The notes under the pieces are model-generated. The model was not told the DNA's origin and did no database searches. It was given only the letters and a program-made list of their open reading frames with translations. From JAZGGS01 sp963749485 (GTDB lineage Bacteria; Bacteroidota; Ignavibacteria; Ignavibacteriales; Ignavibacteriaceae): a stretch of 64,000 nucleotides of DNA. The stretch covers positions 62,001 to 126,000 of the forward strand of contig CAVVMV010000013.1 of the NCBI GenBank assembly GCA_963749485.1. The letters are read 5' to 3'. The position numbers and the translations under genes were made by a program. Within the stretch, counting starts at the first letter, position 1. Every line of letters starts with the position of its first letter. Of this stretch, positions 1-9,815 are shown piece by piece.

Positions 1-82
1 TTTTGAAATATAATGAAAAGATTCTTTAGGAAGTGGATGAGTAATTACTTGCTTAATTCTTCTCATTAAAATTTTTTTTATT

Positions 83-957
83 TTAAGATGATTTTCTGTT
101 AATGCTACCGATTTTTATTTCAACAAGATTTAACAGCTGCAGTGATTGGACCAAATAACTCCTTAGCAATTTCCGGGCTTCATCCTTTTTATCTTTTATT
201 TTTTCTAATTTTTTGAGAGCTGATATATGCTTTGTAATTGTTTTAAAATCTCCGCGGTCAATTGGTCCTGAAAGAGCATTTGCAGCACCAAACTTCCTTG
301 TGTTCTCAAGCGTTGTAAAGATGGTGGATTTTAATATTTCAAACGAATTTTTCTTATCAATTCCGCAGAGAGATAAAAGTACTTCAGAATTGTGAAGATT
401 ACCCGCAAGAAAATTTGAACCGATAACCCCGGCAAGGTGATAATAAACTTTATCTTTTGAACTCAGTCTAAATGGTTTTAAGCTGCAGATCTTTAGAGAT
501 TTTCATCAAGAGTTTGTAAGAGCGTTCATTATCAGTTTCTATTGCTGAGTGAACTCCTTTTAAGATCGGTAATTCTTTTACCTGGGAAGGTTTGCATCAA
601 ATGAAGCGAGCCGGTTGCAGCACCTTTTTTTGCAAGTGATTTTAAACCAGTTATATCTTCAACTCCTGAAAAATGTACAAAATAAGATTTTGCAAAATTG
701 ATTTTCAAATGAGAAAGTTTCTCAGCAGTTGCTTTTATTTCACTATCGGGAATGGTTAGCAAAAAGATTTTAATTCCAACCGGAATCTCATTAAGTGAAT
801 CAGTGTGATGTTTTAACGAATATTTTTGAGCAAGTTTTTTTGCAGATAAAAGATTCCTGCTGTGGATTGAATCAACATTATATCCGTTCTTTACTAAAGC
901 CGGAACAAGTGAGTGTGCAACTTTACCAGCGCCAATAATTGCTATCTTCTCTTTCAT
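83..957 (-). CDS. Rossmann-like DUF2520 protein, frameshifted
   Basis: Predicted NAD(P)-binding dehydrogenase-like protein of unknown substrate. The N-terminus has the dinucleotide-binding start AIIGAGKVAHSL, then a Rossmann fold and the HLMQTFPG segment typical of the family. The DUF2520 C-terminal domain is readable to a stop at 83 and includes KVYYHLAGVIGSNFLAG and ANALSGPIDRGD. Two frame changes interrupt it, near 560 (at an AAAAGG run) and near 480. Reading across them gives about 290 residues, the normal family length, so I treat it as one intact gene with sequencing indels. The ATG at 957 lies 9 bases after the stop of the MEMO-like gene, so it is the last gene of a tight operon. The family is recognised with good confidence. 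The function is not known. Confidence 0.8.
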
Positions 958-966
958 ACTGTTAAT

Positions 967-1788
967 TTAAGCTCCGTAAATAACAGCAGAAAGATAGCCA
1001 ACCACCTCTTTGGTGTCCCCGGTTACATCGCCGGAATCACTCCGGTGAAGAACAGAAGAGTGATTTTTCTTTTGTAAAGCAGCTGCCTTCATCATTGCAA
1101 TCATAGGTCCTCCGCCGCAAGCTTCACAATTGCGATTATCAAGATCTTTTTGAAGATTTTCGTAATCAAATTTGTTTATCCTTTCCGCAATAATCGAATC
1201 GAGCCGGTTTGCCTCAGCTTTTGTATGATGGTGAGAAAGATCGCTGCTTGCAACAACCAGCGTATCATCATCAACAACTCTTGCAAGGTTTTTTGCAAGT
1301 TCATCAATATAAACTTTATCCTGGTCGCCCATCACTATAGGTACAATCTTAAAATTATTTAGAACAGTTTGTAAAAAAGGTAACTGCACTTCTAATGCAT
1401 GTTCCCTGCGATGTCCTTCGAGACCGAGAAAAATAGAATTACTATCGCCAACAAGTTTCTCTGCAAATTCTTTATCAACTTCGAGCGTGCCAAACGGAGT
1501 TTCATAAGCATCACCATCAAAAATTGAAACACCCGGAAAATATTCTGAATGACTTGGAGAGATAATAATAACTCTTTTATAATTTTTTCCTCTTAACTGG
1601 TTATATGAATAAGCCGCAGTCTTGCCGGAATAAGTATAACCTGCATGAGGTGCAATAATGCCGAAAATATTTTCAACTTTATCCTGCATTTCAGAAATAC
1701 CAAGCATGAGATTTATCTCTTCGCGTAGTTTGGCAGGATCTGCAGGATAAAAGTAACCTGCAACCTGAGCTGGTCTTATGTTTGTCAT
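967..1788 (-). CDS. MEMO1 family protein (AmmeMemoRadiSam system protein B)
   Basis: Member of the MEMO family, a fold related to extradiol dioxygenases, usually encoded beside AMMECR1 and a radical SAM protein. Putative metal ligands are conserved: His in APHAGYTYSG, His in SPSHSEY, His in SDLSHHH and Cys in CEACGGGPM (about residues 48, 80, 186 and 221 from this start). I chose the ATG at 1788 because GGAGG stands 8 bases before it. A GTG at 1812 is in frame but would place that Shine-Dalgarno inside the gene and overlap the upstream stop. It is 273 residues with no frame break. It follows the AMMECR1 gene by 13 bases. Identity of the family is firm. The biochemical reaction is not established. 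Confidence 0.92.
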   Translation of the reverse strand: MTNIRPAQVAGYFYPADPAKLREEINLMLGISEMQDKVENIFGIIAPHAGYTYSGKTAAYSYNQLRGKNYKRVIIISPSHSEYFPGVSIFDGDAYETPFGTLEVDKEFAEKLVGDSNSIFLGLEGHRREHALEVQLPFLQTVLNNFKIVPIVMGDQDKVYIDELAKNLARVVDDDTLVVASSDLSHHHTKAEANRLDSIIAERINKFDYENLQKDLDNRNCEACGGGPMIAMMKAAALQKKNHSSVLHRSDSGDVTGDTKEVVGYLSAVIYGA

Positions 1789-1801
1789 ATCAATTCCTCC
1801 A

Positions 1802-2347
1802 TCAATCTTCACTAAAAACTAATGCAGTAAAAACTTTAAGTTTTAAAACCCGTTCTTTCCAGTATTCGCCGTAGAGACCTGCTTTATGGCAGAGCGAAGT
1901 TAAAAATTGCGAGCGGTCGTAATTGTGTTCCGTTGCAACCTGCGGTAATAGAACCGCCCTTCCTCCTTCATCCAGCAGCAAACCGTGCTTACCAACTTCG
2001 ATCTCATCATAACTATCAATTGGTGTAAAATGTGATAGTACTGATATTTCAATTTGCACTTTTTCCAGTTCTTTTTTTGTGAGTTGTGGAAAGCGCGGAT
2101 CCGAAAATGCTGATTGCTGTGCAGCTTCAACAACAGTATCGAAGAGCGGCTTTTGACCGATTATATAACCTATACATCCCCGGAGATCGTTGTTAATTTT
2201 TAGAGTAACAAAAGCACCAAGAGTTTCGTTAAGTTTAGGATAAACTGCAGGATCGAATTTGGGAAGTTCGGCTGAACCGAATTTCGCGCTGATCGATTTT
2301 CTTGCAGCTTTTAAGAGCAGATCTTTTTCATCATTTGATAATTCCAT
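1802..2347 (-). CDS. AMMECR1 domain protein (AmmeMemoRadiSam system protein A)
   Basis: Single AMMECR1 domain of about 181 residues carrying the invariant LRGCIG motif, followed by FSDPRFPQLT and the ISVLSHFTPI strand typical of the family. The reading frame opens at a GTG at 2356, but the ATG at 2347 is preferred because GGGAG lies 8 bases upstream. It is followed 13 bases later by the MEMO-like gene and preceded by the DUF4905 gene 23 bases away. In the AmmeMemoRadiSam set a third, radical SAM protein is expected. None is adjacent here. The molecular function of AMMECR1 is not established. Confidence 0.92.
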   Translation of the reverse strand: MELSNDEKDLLLKAARKSISAKFGSAELPKFDPAVYPKLNETLGAFVTLKINNDLRGCIGYIIGQKPLFDTVVEAAQQSAFSDPRFPQLTKKELEKVQIEISVLSHFTPIDSYDEIEVGKHGLLLDEGGRAVLLPQVATEHNYDRSQFLTSLCHKAGLYGEYWKERVLKLKVFTALVFSED

Positions 2348-2370
2348 ATTCGTCACTCCCTTCTCAATCT

Positions 2371-3198
2371 TTAATCAATAATTGAATAAACACTCAGCCG
2401 GTTTTTTCCAAACAGAAGAAAGAGAAGATCATCTTTAACAAAAAAAGAATCGGGTGCAAACGTTTTGGTTTCTTTAATAAGTGTTTCTTCAAAAATATAC
2501 TTTCCTGAAGATAAGTCAAGTGCCTTAAACAGGTTGCTAAAATTACCTTCAGAATTTACTATATGAAAATTAAACAACAGTAGACCATTTTTCTGCACGT
2601 ATTCAATAGTTCCTGAAAAAGTGAAATCATTTCTTAGTTTTTGGAAGACTTCATTAAGATTTGCAGGCGCAGTAATATTTGAATTATAAGAGATCGGGAA
2701 AAGATAACCGGCATAAGCATCATTCTCATCCAGCTCTTTTTTTACTTCATTTATTTTCCCGACATCATCTCCAAAATCTTCAAGCAGGTTCCCTGATTTA
2801 TAATCCAGGGAAAGATACTTTCTTCCTTCAAACATTTGTTGAAAGCAGTAAACTTTCTCTTTCCAGATAAATAAAAACGAATAGTTAAAATTTTCCCAAA
2901 GGATTTTCTGTTCATTCAAATCCATTGCAATAATTCCAACATGCTGGGGCATATCTGGTTTAACAAATTTATGGAAGTAGATCATATCGTTATAAATTGC
3001 TTCAATGCCAATCCAGAATTTTTCTTCTAATTGTAGATTTATGAAGATCTTTTTTCCGCTTTCGATATTAAGGCAGTGAAAGTAAACCTGCTTGTTATCT
3101 TTTTCTCTCTCCTCAACTATAAGCTTGCCGGTTTCCGTAGGAAGGACCCTCCAGATTGGGCGTTTGTTATGATGAGTATATTTTTTTTTGATCTTCAT
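2371..3198 (-). CDS. DUF4905-type protein, unknown function
   Basis: Intact 275-residue protein that I assign to the DUF4905 type, found mainly in FCB bacteria. It has no signal peptide and no membrane segment. The sequence contains several spaced units resembling blades of a beta-propeller: short strands followed by L(N/D)..SGK turns (CLNIESGKKIF, LDYKSGNLLEDF, ALDLSSGKYIF). A propeller or PQQ-like fold is therefore an inference. It starts 6 bases after the tryptophanase stop and ends 23 bases before AMMECR1, so it is co-transcribed with both. No catalytic motif is visible. The family name is recalled from sequence resemblance and should be checked with a profile search. Confidence 0.65.
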   Translation of the reverse strand: MKIKKKYTHHNKRPIWRVLPTETGKLIVEEREKDNKQVYFHCLNIESGKKIFINLQLEEKFWIGIEAIYNDMIYFHKFVKPDMPQHVGIIAMDLNEQKILWENFNYSFLFIWKEKVYCFQQMFEGRKYLSLDYKSGNLLEDFGDDVGKINEVKKELDENDAYAGYLFPISYNSNITAPANLNEVFQKLRNDFTFSGTIEYVQKNGLLLFNFHIVNSEGNFSNLFKALDLSSGKYIFEETLIKETKTFAPDSFFVKDDLLFLLFGKNRLSVYSIID

Positions 3199-3204
3199 CT
3201 TACA

Positions 3205-4585
3205 CTAGCTAAGCGGTTTGAACTTTGCCGTAAAGTGCCTTAACATAGGTGCCTCGTAAGTTATTTCATAACCCTTAAGTTTATCGCGGTTTTTATAGGC
3301 TTCAATAATTACTTCAATTAAATAATCAATGTGGCTTTGCGTATAAACTCTACGCGGTATTGCCAGTCTTACAAGTTCCATCATTGCAGGAATAAGTTTA
3401 CCTTTTTCATCATACTTACCGAACATTACGCTGCCTATTTCCACAGAACGTACTCCCCCTTCAAGATAAAGCTCACAAACAATTGCCTGCCCGGGATATT
3501 TATCAGGTGCTATATTGGGTAAAAATCTTTTTGCATCAATATAAATTGCATGCCCGCCGGGTGGTTCAATAATCGGTACGCCTGCATCCACCAGTTTGTT
3601 TCCAAGATATTCAACACTTTTAATTCTGTATTCTAAATAATGTTCATCAACAACTTCTTCCAAACCTTGTGCAACCGCTTCGAGGTCTCTTCCGGCAAGT
3701 CCGCCGTAAGTTGGAAAACCTTCGGTCACAATCAAAAGGTTCCTGCATTGCATTGCCAGTTCATCATCATTCATAGCAAGGAAGCCGCCTATATTTACAA
3801 GCGCATCCTTTTTAGCGCTCATTGTTGCGCCATCCGCATAAGAAAACATTTCCTGTGCAATTTCCAGCACCGATTTATTTTCATATCCTTTTTCTCTTAA
3901 CTTTATAAAGTAAGCGTTCTCGGCAAACCTGACAGGCATCCAAAAAGAGCGGGATGTTATACTTTTTACAAACCTCTTTTACCTCGCGGATATTCTGCAT
4001 AGAAACGGGCTGACCGCCGCCGGAATTGTTTGTAACAGTAATCATACAAAGTGGAATATTTTCAACACCTTTTTCTTTAATGAATTTTTCAAGTTTATCA
4101 ACATCCATATTCCCTTTAAAATCTGCACGCTCCTCGGGGCGTTTCCCAACTTCTGTAAGAAAATCTTCTGCAACCGCCCCGCTGAATTCTATGTTAGCGC
4201 GGGTTGTATCAAAGTGAGTGTTGTTTGGAAAGTATTTTCCTTTTCCGCCAACAATAGAAAAGAGGATTTTCTCAGCAGCGCGTCCCTGGTGAGTTGGGAT
4301 AATATGTTTCATGTGAGTGATCTTATTAACAGCATCTTCAAATCTGTAGTAACTTTTAGATCCTGCATAAGATTCGTCGCCGTTCATTATTCCAGCCCAC
4401 TGCTTTGAACTCATCGCAGAAGTACCGCTGTCTGTCAATAGATCGATAAGCACATCATCAGCGTGCAGCAGGAAAGGATTGTGCCCGGATTCAATTAAAA
4501 GTTTTTCCCTCTCCTCGCGGGTTGTAAATCTAATCGGTTCAACTGATTTAATTTTAAATGGCTCTATGATTGTTTTTGGTTTCAT
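3205..4585 (-). CDS. tnaA: tryptophanase (beta-eliminating PLP lyase), frameshifted
   Basis: Splits tryptophan into indole, pyruvate and ammonia. The fold-type I PLP signature is present: IPTHQGRAAE, NSGGGQPVS, RFAENAYFIK and the Schiff-base lysine in MSAKKD. The close relative tyrosine phenol-lyase has MSGKKD and ends RFFTA. Here MSAKKD and the C-terminal LRHFTAKF, with the histidine seen in the E. coli enzyme, favour tryptophanase, though substrate cannot be fixed from sequence alone. One frame change near 3930-3945 separates LFLDAC from RFAENAYF. The joined product is about 460 residues, normal length. I start at the ATG at 4585. An upstream in-frame ATG at 4645 adds 20 residues unlike the family. 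First gene of a five-gene operon. Confidence 0.85.
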
Positions 4586-4720
4586 AAAATTAGCCTGTTT
4601 CAGAAAATTTTTAATATTTTGTTTTTCTAAGCTTAAATTTAACAAAGGGTAAAGACTTTTCCTGCGGATAAGTGCAGTTAAAATTTATTTAACCACAAAT
4701 CACTTTTTTATTGCCTTTTC

Positions 4721-4769
4721 TTAAAACTATAAATATTTTCTTAGGTATCATTAAAACAATAAATATTTT
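4721..4769. repeat. imperfect direct repeat upstream of the YIP1 gene
   Basis: TTAAAACTATAAATATTTT at 4721-4739 recurs as TTAAAACAATAAATATTTT at 4751-4769 with one mismatch. The start-to-start distance is 30 bases, near three helical turns. It lies in the 196-base divergent gap between tnaA and the YIP1 gene, immediately before AGGAG and the ATG at 4782. It may be a regulatory site or a chance low-complexity duplication in AT-rich DNA. Confidence 0.5.
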
Positions 4770-4781
4770 AGGAGAAGATAT

Positions 4782-5598
4782 ATGGATCCTACAGATACAA
4801 ACGAAATCAGTGACCAGTTAGAACAAACTGACCAAGGTGAAGAACTTAGTCATTCAGATAAAATGATTGGGATTTTTACAGAACCAACTAAAACTTTTGA
4901 ACATACGGTAAAGTTTCCGCCAAGAAATAAGGACTGGGTTATACCGTTGATAATTTTCTTCTTTATAGTTTCGGTAATCAGGATGGTTTCGATGATGAAT
5001 GAAGAAGTATATTTTGAAGCAAAGCAAAAGCAGATTGACAGCATTGAAAAAATGGTTGAAGGCGGAACCCTGACAAGAGATGACGGGGATGCTGCAATTG
5101 AAAGAATTGATGAGCAAATGGAGTTTATGCAGGGCCCGCTTGGATGGGTTATAACTATTGCTTCAACATTAATTTTCGGATTTATAATCTTCTTTATTAT
5201 TGTGGGAATTTACTTCCTGTTTGTAAAACTACTGCTTAAAGGAGAAGGAGGTTATGCTTCCGCACTTGTGGCAAATGGTTTAACGGCTTACATATCAATC
5301 GTTCAGTATATTATTGTTGGTATTTTAACAATGGCTTTTGGAGCATTAATTAATGATACGAGTTTAGCAGCATTAATGGGAACAGACCGTTCAACAATTG
5401 CCGGCTTCCTCCTTGCAAAGGTAGATCCGTTAAGTATATGGGCTTATATCTGTTCTAAGCATCGGGTTGGCAAAAATGTTTAAATCTCAATCTACAGGAA
5501 AATATTATGTGCTGGTATTTGGTCTGTGGATCTTAGGCGGATTGCTGTTCTTCCTGGTTGCGCAGGCAGTACCGTTCTTGAGTTTCTTAGCTCAGTAA
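4782..5598 (+). CDS. YIP1 family membrane protein, frameshifted near the end
   Basis: Polytopic inner-membrane protein of the YIP1 type. A charged N-terminus of about 50 residues containing EPTKTF is followed by membrane segments near residues 53-70, 115-145 and 160-185, with one more after a frame change near 5455. Beyond the break the frame continues GLAKMFKSQSTGKYYVL, then a hydrophobic helix, and stops at 5598, giving about 271 residues. An AGGAG lies 8 bases before the ATG. It stands alone, divergent from tnaA and convergent with priA, with a shared terminator after it. The role of bacterial YIP1 proteins is unknown. Membrane remodelling or transport is a guess from the eukaryotic namesake. 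Confidence 0.75.
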
Positions 5599-5619
5599 AA
5601 AATATTTAATCAAATTTTG

Positions 5620-5651
5620 TGTGGCTCGCTTTTACAGTGAGCCGCATTTTT
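5620..5651. terminator. intrinsic terminator between YIP1 and priA
   Basis: TGTGGCTCGC and GTGAGCCGCA form a 10-pair stem (two G-T pairs) with a 7-base loop, followed by TTTTTC. It lies 22 bases after the YIP1 stop and ends one base before the priA stop, so it serves convergent genes. Confidence 0.8.
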
Positions 5652-8121
5652 CTACATAATACTTTGCGGGTCAATATCATAAATTATTCTGACATCTTTG
5701 TAGCGTGATTTTTTATTAAACTCAACAAACGAATCTAGAATTGCTTTTCTTAAGATGCCCCCGCCCGGATCAGTTTCTTTACTTGCTTTTTATAAGAATG
5801 TGAAATCTGTAAAATCCTTTAAGCTTAGAAATTACAGCATAAGCAGGTGAAGATATGTTTAACCATTTTTTATATTTAATTAATTCATTATAAAAATCGT
5901 TTATAGCTCCTTCAGCTCTTTTTTCAGATTCATCTTTAGCTTCAATAAGTGCAATTCTTGTAAAGGGCGGGTAACCCAGTTTTTCCCTATCCGTAATTTC
6001 TCTTTGATAAAAACCATCGTAATTATTTGCCAAAACCATTTGTAAAGTGAAGTGCTTTTCATTTTGGGTTTGTATAATGACCTCACCGGGAGCTTTACTC
6101 CTGCCAGCCCTGCCGGAAACCTGCGTTAATAACTGGAAGGTTCTTTCATCCGCCCGGAAATCCGGAAGCCATAACGTTGTTTCTGCAGAAACAACTCCTA
6201 CCAGAGTTACCCTGGAAAAATCCAATCCCTTGGAAACCATCTGTGTGCCAACGAGAATATCAATCTCCCCATGACTGAATGAAAAAAGTATTTTGCCTAG
6301 AGTTGATTTTCTATTTATCGAATCGGAATCGACACGGCTGATGTTCACGTTTTTGAAATAATATTCCAGCTCATCTTCAACTCTTTCTGTACCGGTTCCA
6401 AAATACTTAACAGCAAGCGAACCGCACTTCGTACAGGCGCCCGGCACTTTCTTTTCTAAACTACAGTAATGACACTGGATAATGTTTTTATTGAGATGTA
6501 AGACCATCGGCACAGAACAATTATCGCAGGTTTCAATTTCACCGCAATCGGAACAGTAAATTTGTGTTGAAAATCCTCTCCTGTTCTGAAGAATTATAAT
6601 TCCTTCTTTTTTCTTTAACCGCTCTTCAATTTTATCAAGTAGCGTTGAAGAAAAAATATTTTCCATTTTTTTCTTCTTCTTTTCCTTGGCAACATTTACC
6701 AACAAAATTTCAGGGAGTTTAGCATCATCGATTCTTTCAGGTAATTCAAGCAGTTTATATTTGCTTGTCCTGGCGTTGTACATACTTTCTATTGATGGAG
6801 TAGCAGAACCAAGAACTACCGGGCACTTCTGAATGCTGCCTAAAATTACAGCAGCATCTCTAGCATTATATCGTGGTGTCTGATCGCTCTGTTTATAACT
6901 TGCGTCGTGTTCTTCATCAACTACAATTAATCCTATTTTTTTAAGTGGAGCGAAGAGTGCAGATCTTGCACCAATTACAACTTTTGATCTTCCTTTAAAA
7001 ACTTTTCTCCACGAATCGTATCTTTCACCTGCAGACATCCTGCTGTGAATTACAGTAACAGTTTCTCCAAAATTGTTAAACAAACGAGAAGTCATTTGCG
7101 GAGTGAGAGATATTTCCGGGACTAAAATCAAAGCAGTTTTTTTCATTTCCAACACTACCTTGATCAGTTCTATGTATACCTGTGTTTTACCGCTGCCAGT
7201 AACACCATGCAGTAAAAAAGTTTTAAACCTGCTTTTTACAATCACCTTATTAATTTCATCAACAATACTTTGCTGCTGTTTATATAAAATTAATTCATTC
7301 TTTATCTTCCGAATAATGATCATTAAATTTTCTTTCAACTTCTTTATCAAAAATTTTAATTAATCCTTTATTGGATAAGGAATCTAAAGAAGATTTTGAT
7401 GATTCTGTTTTATGCAGCAGTTCAGCTACCGGCAGATCTTTTCCTTTAGCTGCAACTATTTCCAGTAACAGCTTTACTTGTTTTGGTGAACGTCTTTCCA
7501 ACTCAGGGAATCCTGCATAAATTTCTGCAACCGATTTATTTAACTTAACAAATTTTACTTTTTTTGCTTTTACTTTTGCCGGTCCTACAGAATCCAGAAA
7601 GTAATTGCACCTTGTTTTTGAAGAGTCTGGAGGATGGAATAAATATTTTTCTTCCCAACACGTTTTTGAAGAGTAGAAAGATTTATCTCTTCTGTTTCCG
7701 AAAGCTCCTTGAGAACTTTAAATTTTGTTGAAGTTCTTTTTTTCTCTTTTGATAAGAAAAATTTACATGTTTTAGCATCAGAAATAATTTTTCTTTTTGA
7801 TTCAATATCAGAACCGTGTGGAACAGCAAGCTTTAATGCTTCACCCAATGATGAAAGGTAGTAATCGGCAACCCATTGATAAAATTTCAATCCTTTATTA
7901 TCGAAGATTGGTTTTTCATCAAGGATATCTATTATAGGTTTTATTTTTTCTTTTACAGAAGTGGTGTTAGAAGTGTTTACAACAAACCCGGTTAGAGTTC
8001 TTCTACCAAATGGGGCAACAGCTCTAACCCCTGTTTTAACAAGAGGTTCCAGGTCTCCCGGCACGGAATAAGTAAAAGCTTTCCGGAAAGGTAGCGGGAA
8101 GACTAGCTCAACATACATCAC
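5652..8121 (-). CDS. priA: primosomal protein N' (replication restart helicase), frameshifted
   Basis: PriA rebinds stalled forks and reloads the replisome. Visible in order: N-terminal DNA-binding domain with AFGRRTLTGFVV, helicase motif I GVTGSGKTQVYIE, DEEH box DEEHDASYK, GSATPS, a zinc-binding region with paired cysteines (CSDCGEIETCDNC, CHYC, CTKC), motif V VGTQMVSKGLDF and motif VI QVSGRAGR. Frame changes near 7590, 7310 and 5790 split it. Reading through gives about 820 residues, ending DIDPQSIM at 5652, consistent with PriA from this group. Every core motif is intact, so sequencing indels are more likely than a pseudogene. The start ATG overlaps the stop of the upstream lipoprotein gene by four bases (ATGA). 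Confidence 0.88.
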
Positions 8122-8661
8122 TCGTTCTCATAAAACTGAAGCATACCGGTTAGATTTTTTCCTTCAAAATCTTCGCTGAACATTTTAAACTCAAGTGTTT
8201 TAAATGTATCATCCCAGATAATTCGTTTATATTCTTTAGAAATAATTACTTCACCGTTTGTTTCCAAAATACTGTCCTCAGGGTTGATGGTGAGAAAATA
8301 GAATGGTTCTTCGTAAACGATGCCTTCAACTTTCGTAATATCATCAAAGGTAAAGGTTGCTCTGCCACTAAGGGTTCCATCATTATTAAATAATTCCCTC
8401 AAAGTTATATACTGACCTTCATCCTCCATTAGCGTGATAAATTCATCGCTTTCTAAAACAAATTCAAAAAGATTTTTCTTATCTGAATCCAAGCTCTTCG
8501 CTGTTCATCGCATCCGATCTGATATCTTCAACAACTACTGTAGCAGTACCAGAATTTGCTCCATCTAATTCCACCTTGTAGGAAACAGAGTGAAACAAAA
8601 GACAACCTTGAGTTAGAAAAACCAAAATAAAAGAAATAACTATGATCGATAAATTTTTCAT
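8118..8661 (-). CDS. lipoprotein of unknown function, frameshifted
   Basis: An N-terminal lipoprotein signal with lipobox LTQGC (Cys20) is followed by a soluble domain of about 160 residues rich in alternating strands (LSGRATFTFDDI, LETNGEVIISKEY). A frame change near 8485 separates SEELG from DSDKKNLFEF. The joined protein is about 180 residues. It overlaps the priA start by four bases, suggesting translational coupling. No domain is recognised. The beta-rich, charged sequence suggests a periplasmic or outer-membrane-anchored protein. It is the first gene of a two-gene unit and is divergent from the K+ channel gene. Confidence 0.7.
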
Positions 8662-8819
8662 TAACTTTTTATTCCGTTTTGTTTTGTTAAATTCAATTTA
8701 AGTTTTACCTTCTTTTAAGCAAATATAAAAATGATCTGAGTTTATACCTAAACCAATAATTTTAAGTTTATATTTAATCTCTTTTATATCTTTACAAAAG
8801 ATAATCTGAGCAATATTTT

Positions 8820-9811
8820 ATGATTGATAAAAGTTACAAACATCTTCGCAATGCCCTTCTTGTATTATTTGTAATTATTATTACAGGCACTTCGGGCTTT
8901 ATGTTAATTGAAGGATGGAATATCGCCGATTCACTCTACATGACAATCATCACCATAACAACAACCGGTTTTGAAGAGGTTCACCAGCTTTCAACAGAAG
9001 GTGAAATTTTTACGCTTGTTCTTGCTGATGGTGAGTTTTGGAACTGTAATTTATATTGGCGGCACAGGAGTTCAGATTCTAGTTGAGAGTAAATTTTTCA
9101 GGAGAAAAAAAATGCAAAAGAAAATTGAACACTTAAAAAATCATTATATAGTTTGCGGATTTGGCAGGATGGGCACACATATTTGTAACGATTTGCGACA
9201 AGCTAATGCGCCATTTGTTGTAATTGAAAGTAATGAGGATAATAAAAAGAAACTTGAGGAGCTTGAATATCTTTATGATATCGGGGATGCATCGAGTGAT
9301 GATACATTGTTAAGAACGGGGGTTAAAAATGCGAAGGGGCTTGTAGCAGTTTTATCATCTGATGCAGAAAATGTCTTTACAACTCTTTCTGCAAAAACAC
9401 TAAATCCACAAATTTTTGTTGTTGCCAGGGCTATTGAGTGATTACACGGAACCAAAATTAATGAAAGCGGGCGCAAACCGTGTGGTTAAACCTTATGAAC
9501 TTGGTGGAGTAAGAATGGCAGAGATATTATTAAGACCCGGAGTAATGGATTTTATAGATGTTGTTGCAGGTAATAATAAAATTGATTTACAGATTGAAGA
9601 AATTACAGTTAATAAAGGTTCTTCAATGGATAAAAAAACTCTCGCTGATCTTCCTATCAGAAGCGATCTAAATGTAATAATTGTTTCAATTCAGAATGAA
9701 GAAAAAGGACTCTTTATTTACAATCCAAAGGGGGATACAATAGTTGATGAGGGAAATAAACTGATTGCAATTGGTGAAAGAGCAAACCTGGAAAAGTTGA
9801 AAAATTTATAG
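8820..9811 (+). CDS. potassium channel with RCK (TrkA) domains, frameshifted
   Basis: Two-transmembrane channel with a cytosolic RCK regulatory domain. Residues 10-28 form the first helix. The pore loop reads TITTTGFEEVH. The second helix, VIYIGGTGVQILVES, lies after a frame change near 9035. TrkA-N follows (IVCGFGRMGTH, nucleotide-binding glycine motif, and an acidic residue in VVIESNED), then a second frame change near 9437 and a TrkA-C domain ending at 9811. Total about 330 residues, normal for this architecture. It ends five bases from the convergent LD-carboxypeptidase gene. Ion selectivity is inferred. The filter lacks the usual final glycine (see findings). Confidence 0.8.
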
Positions 9812-9815
9812 AAGA

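Noticed and set aside
3205..4585. Tyrosine phenol-lyase as the identity of the PLP lyase
   Set aside because: MSAKKD and the C-terminal RHFTA favour tryptophanase, though substrate assays would be needed to be certain.
7295..7501. Independent small protein between the two large priA pieces
   Set aside because: Its sequence fits the PriA linker between the DNA-binding and helicase domains and joins both sides through frame changes.
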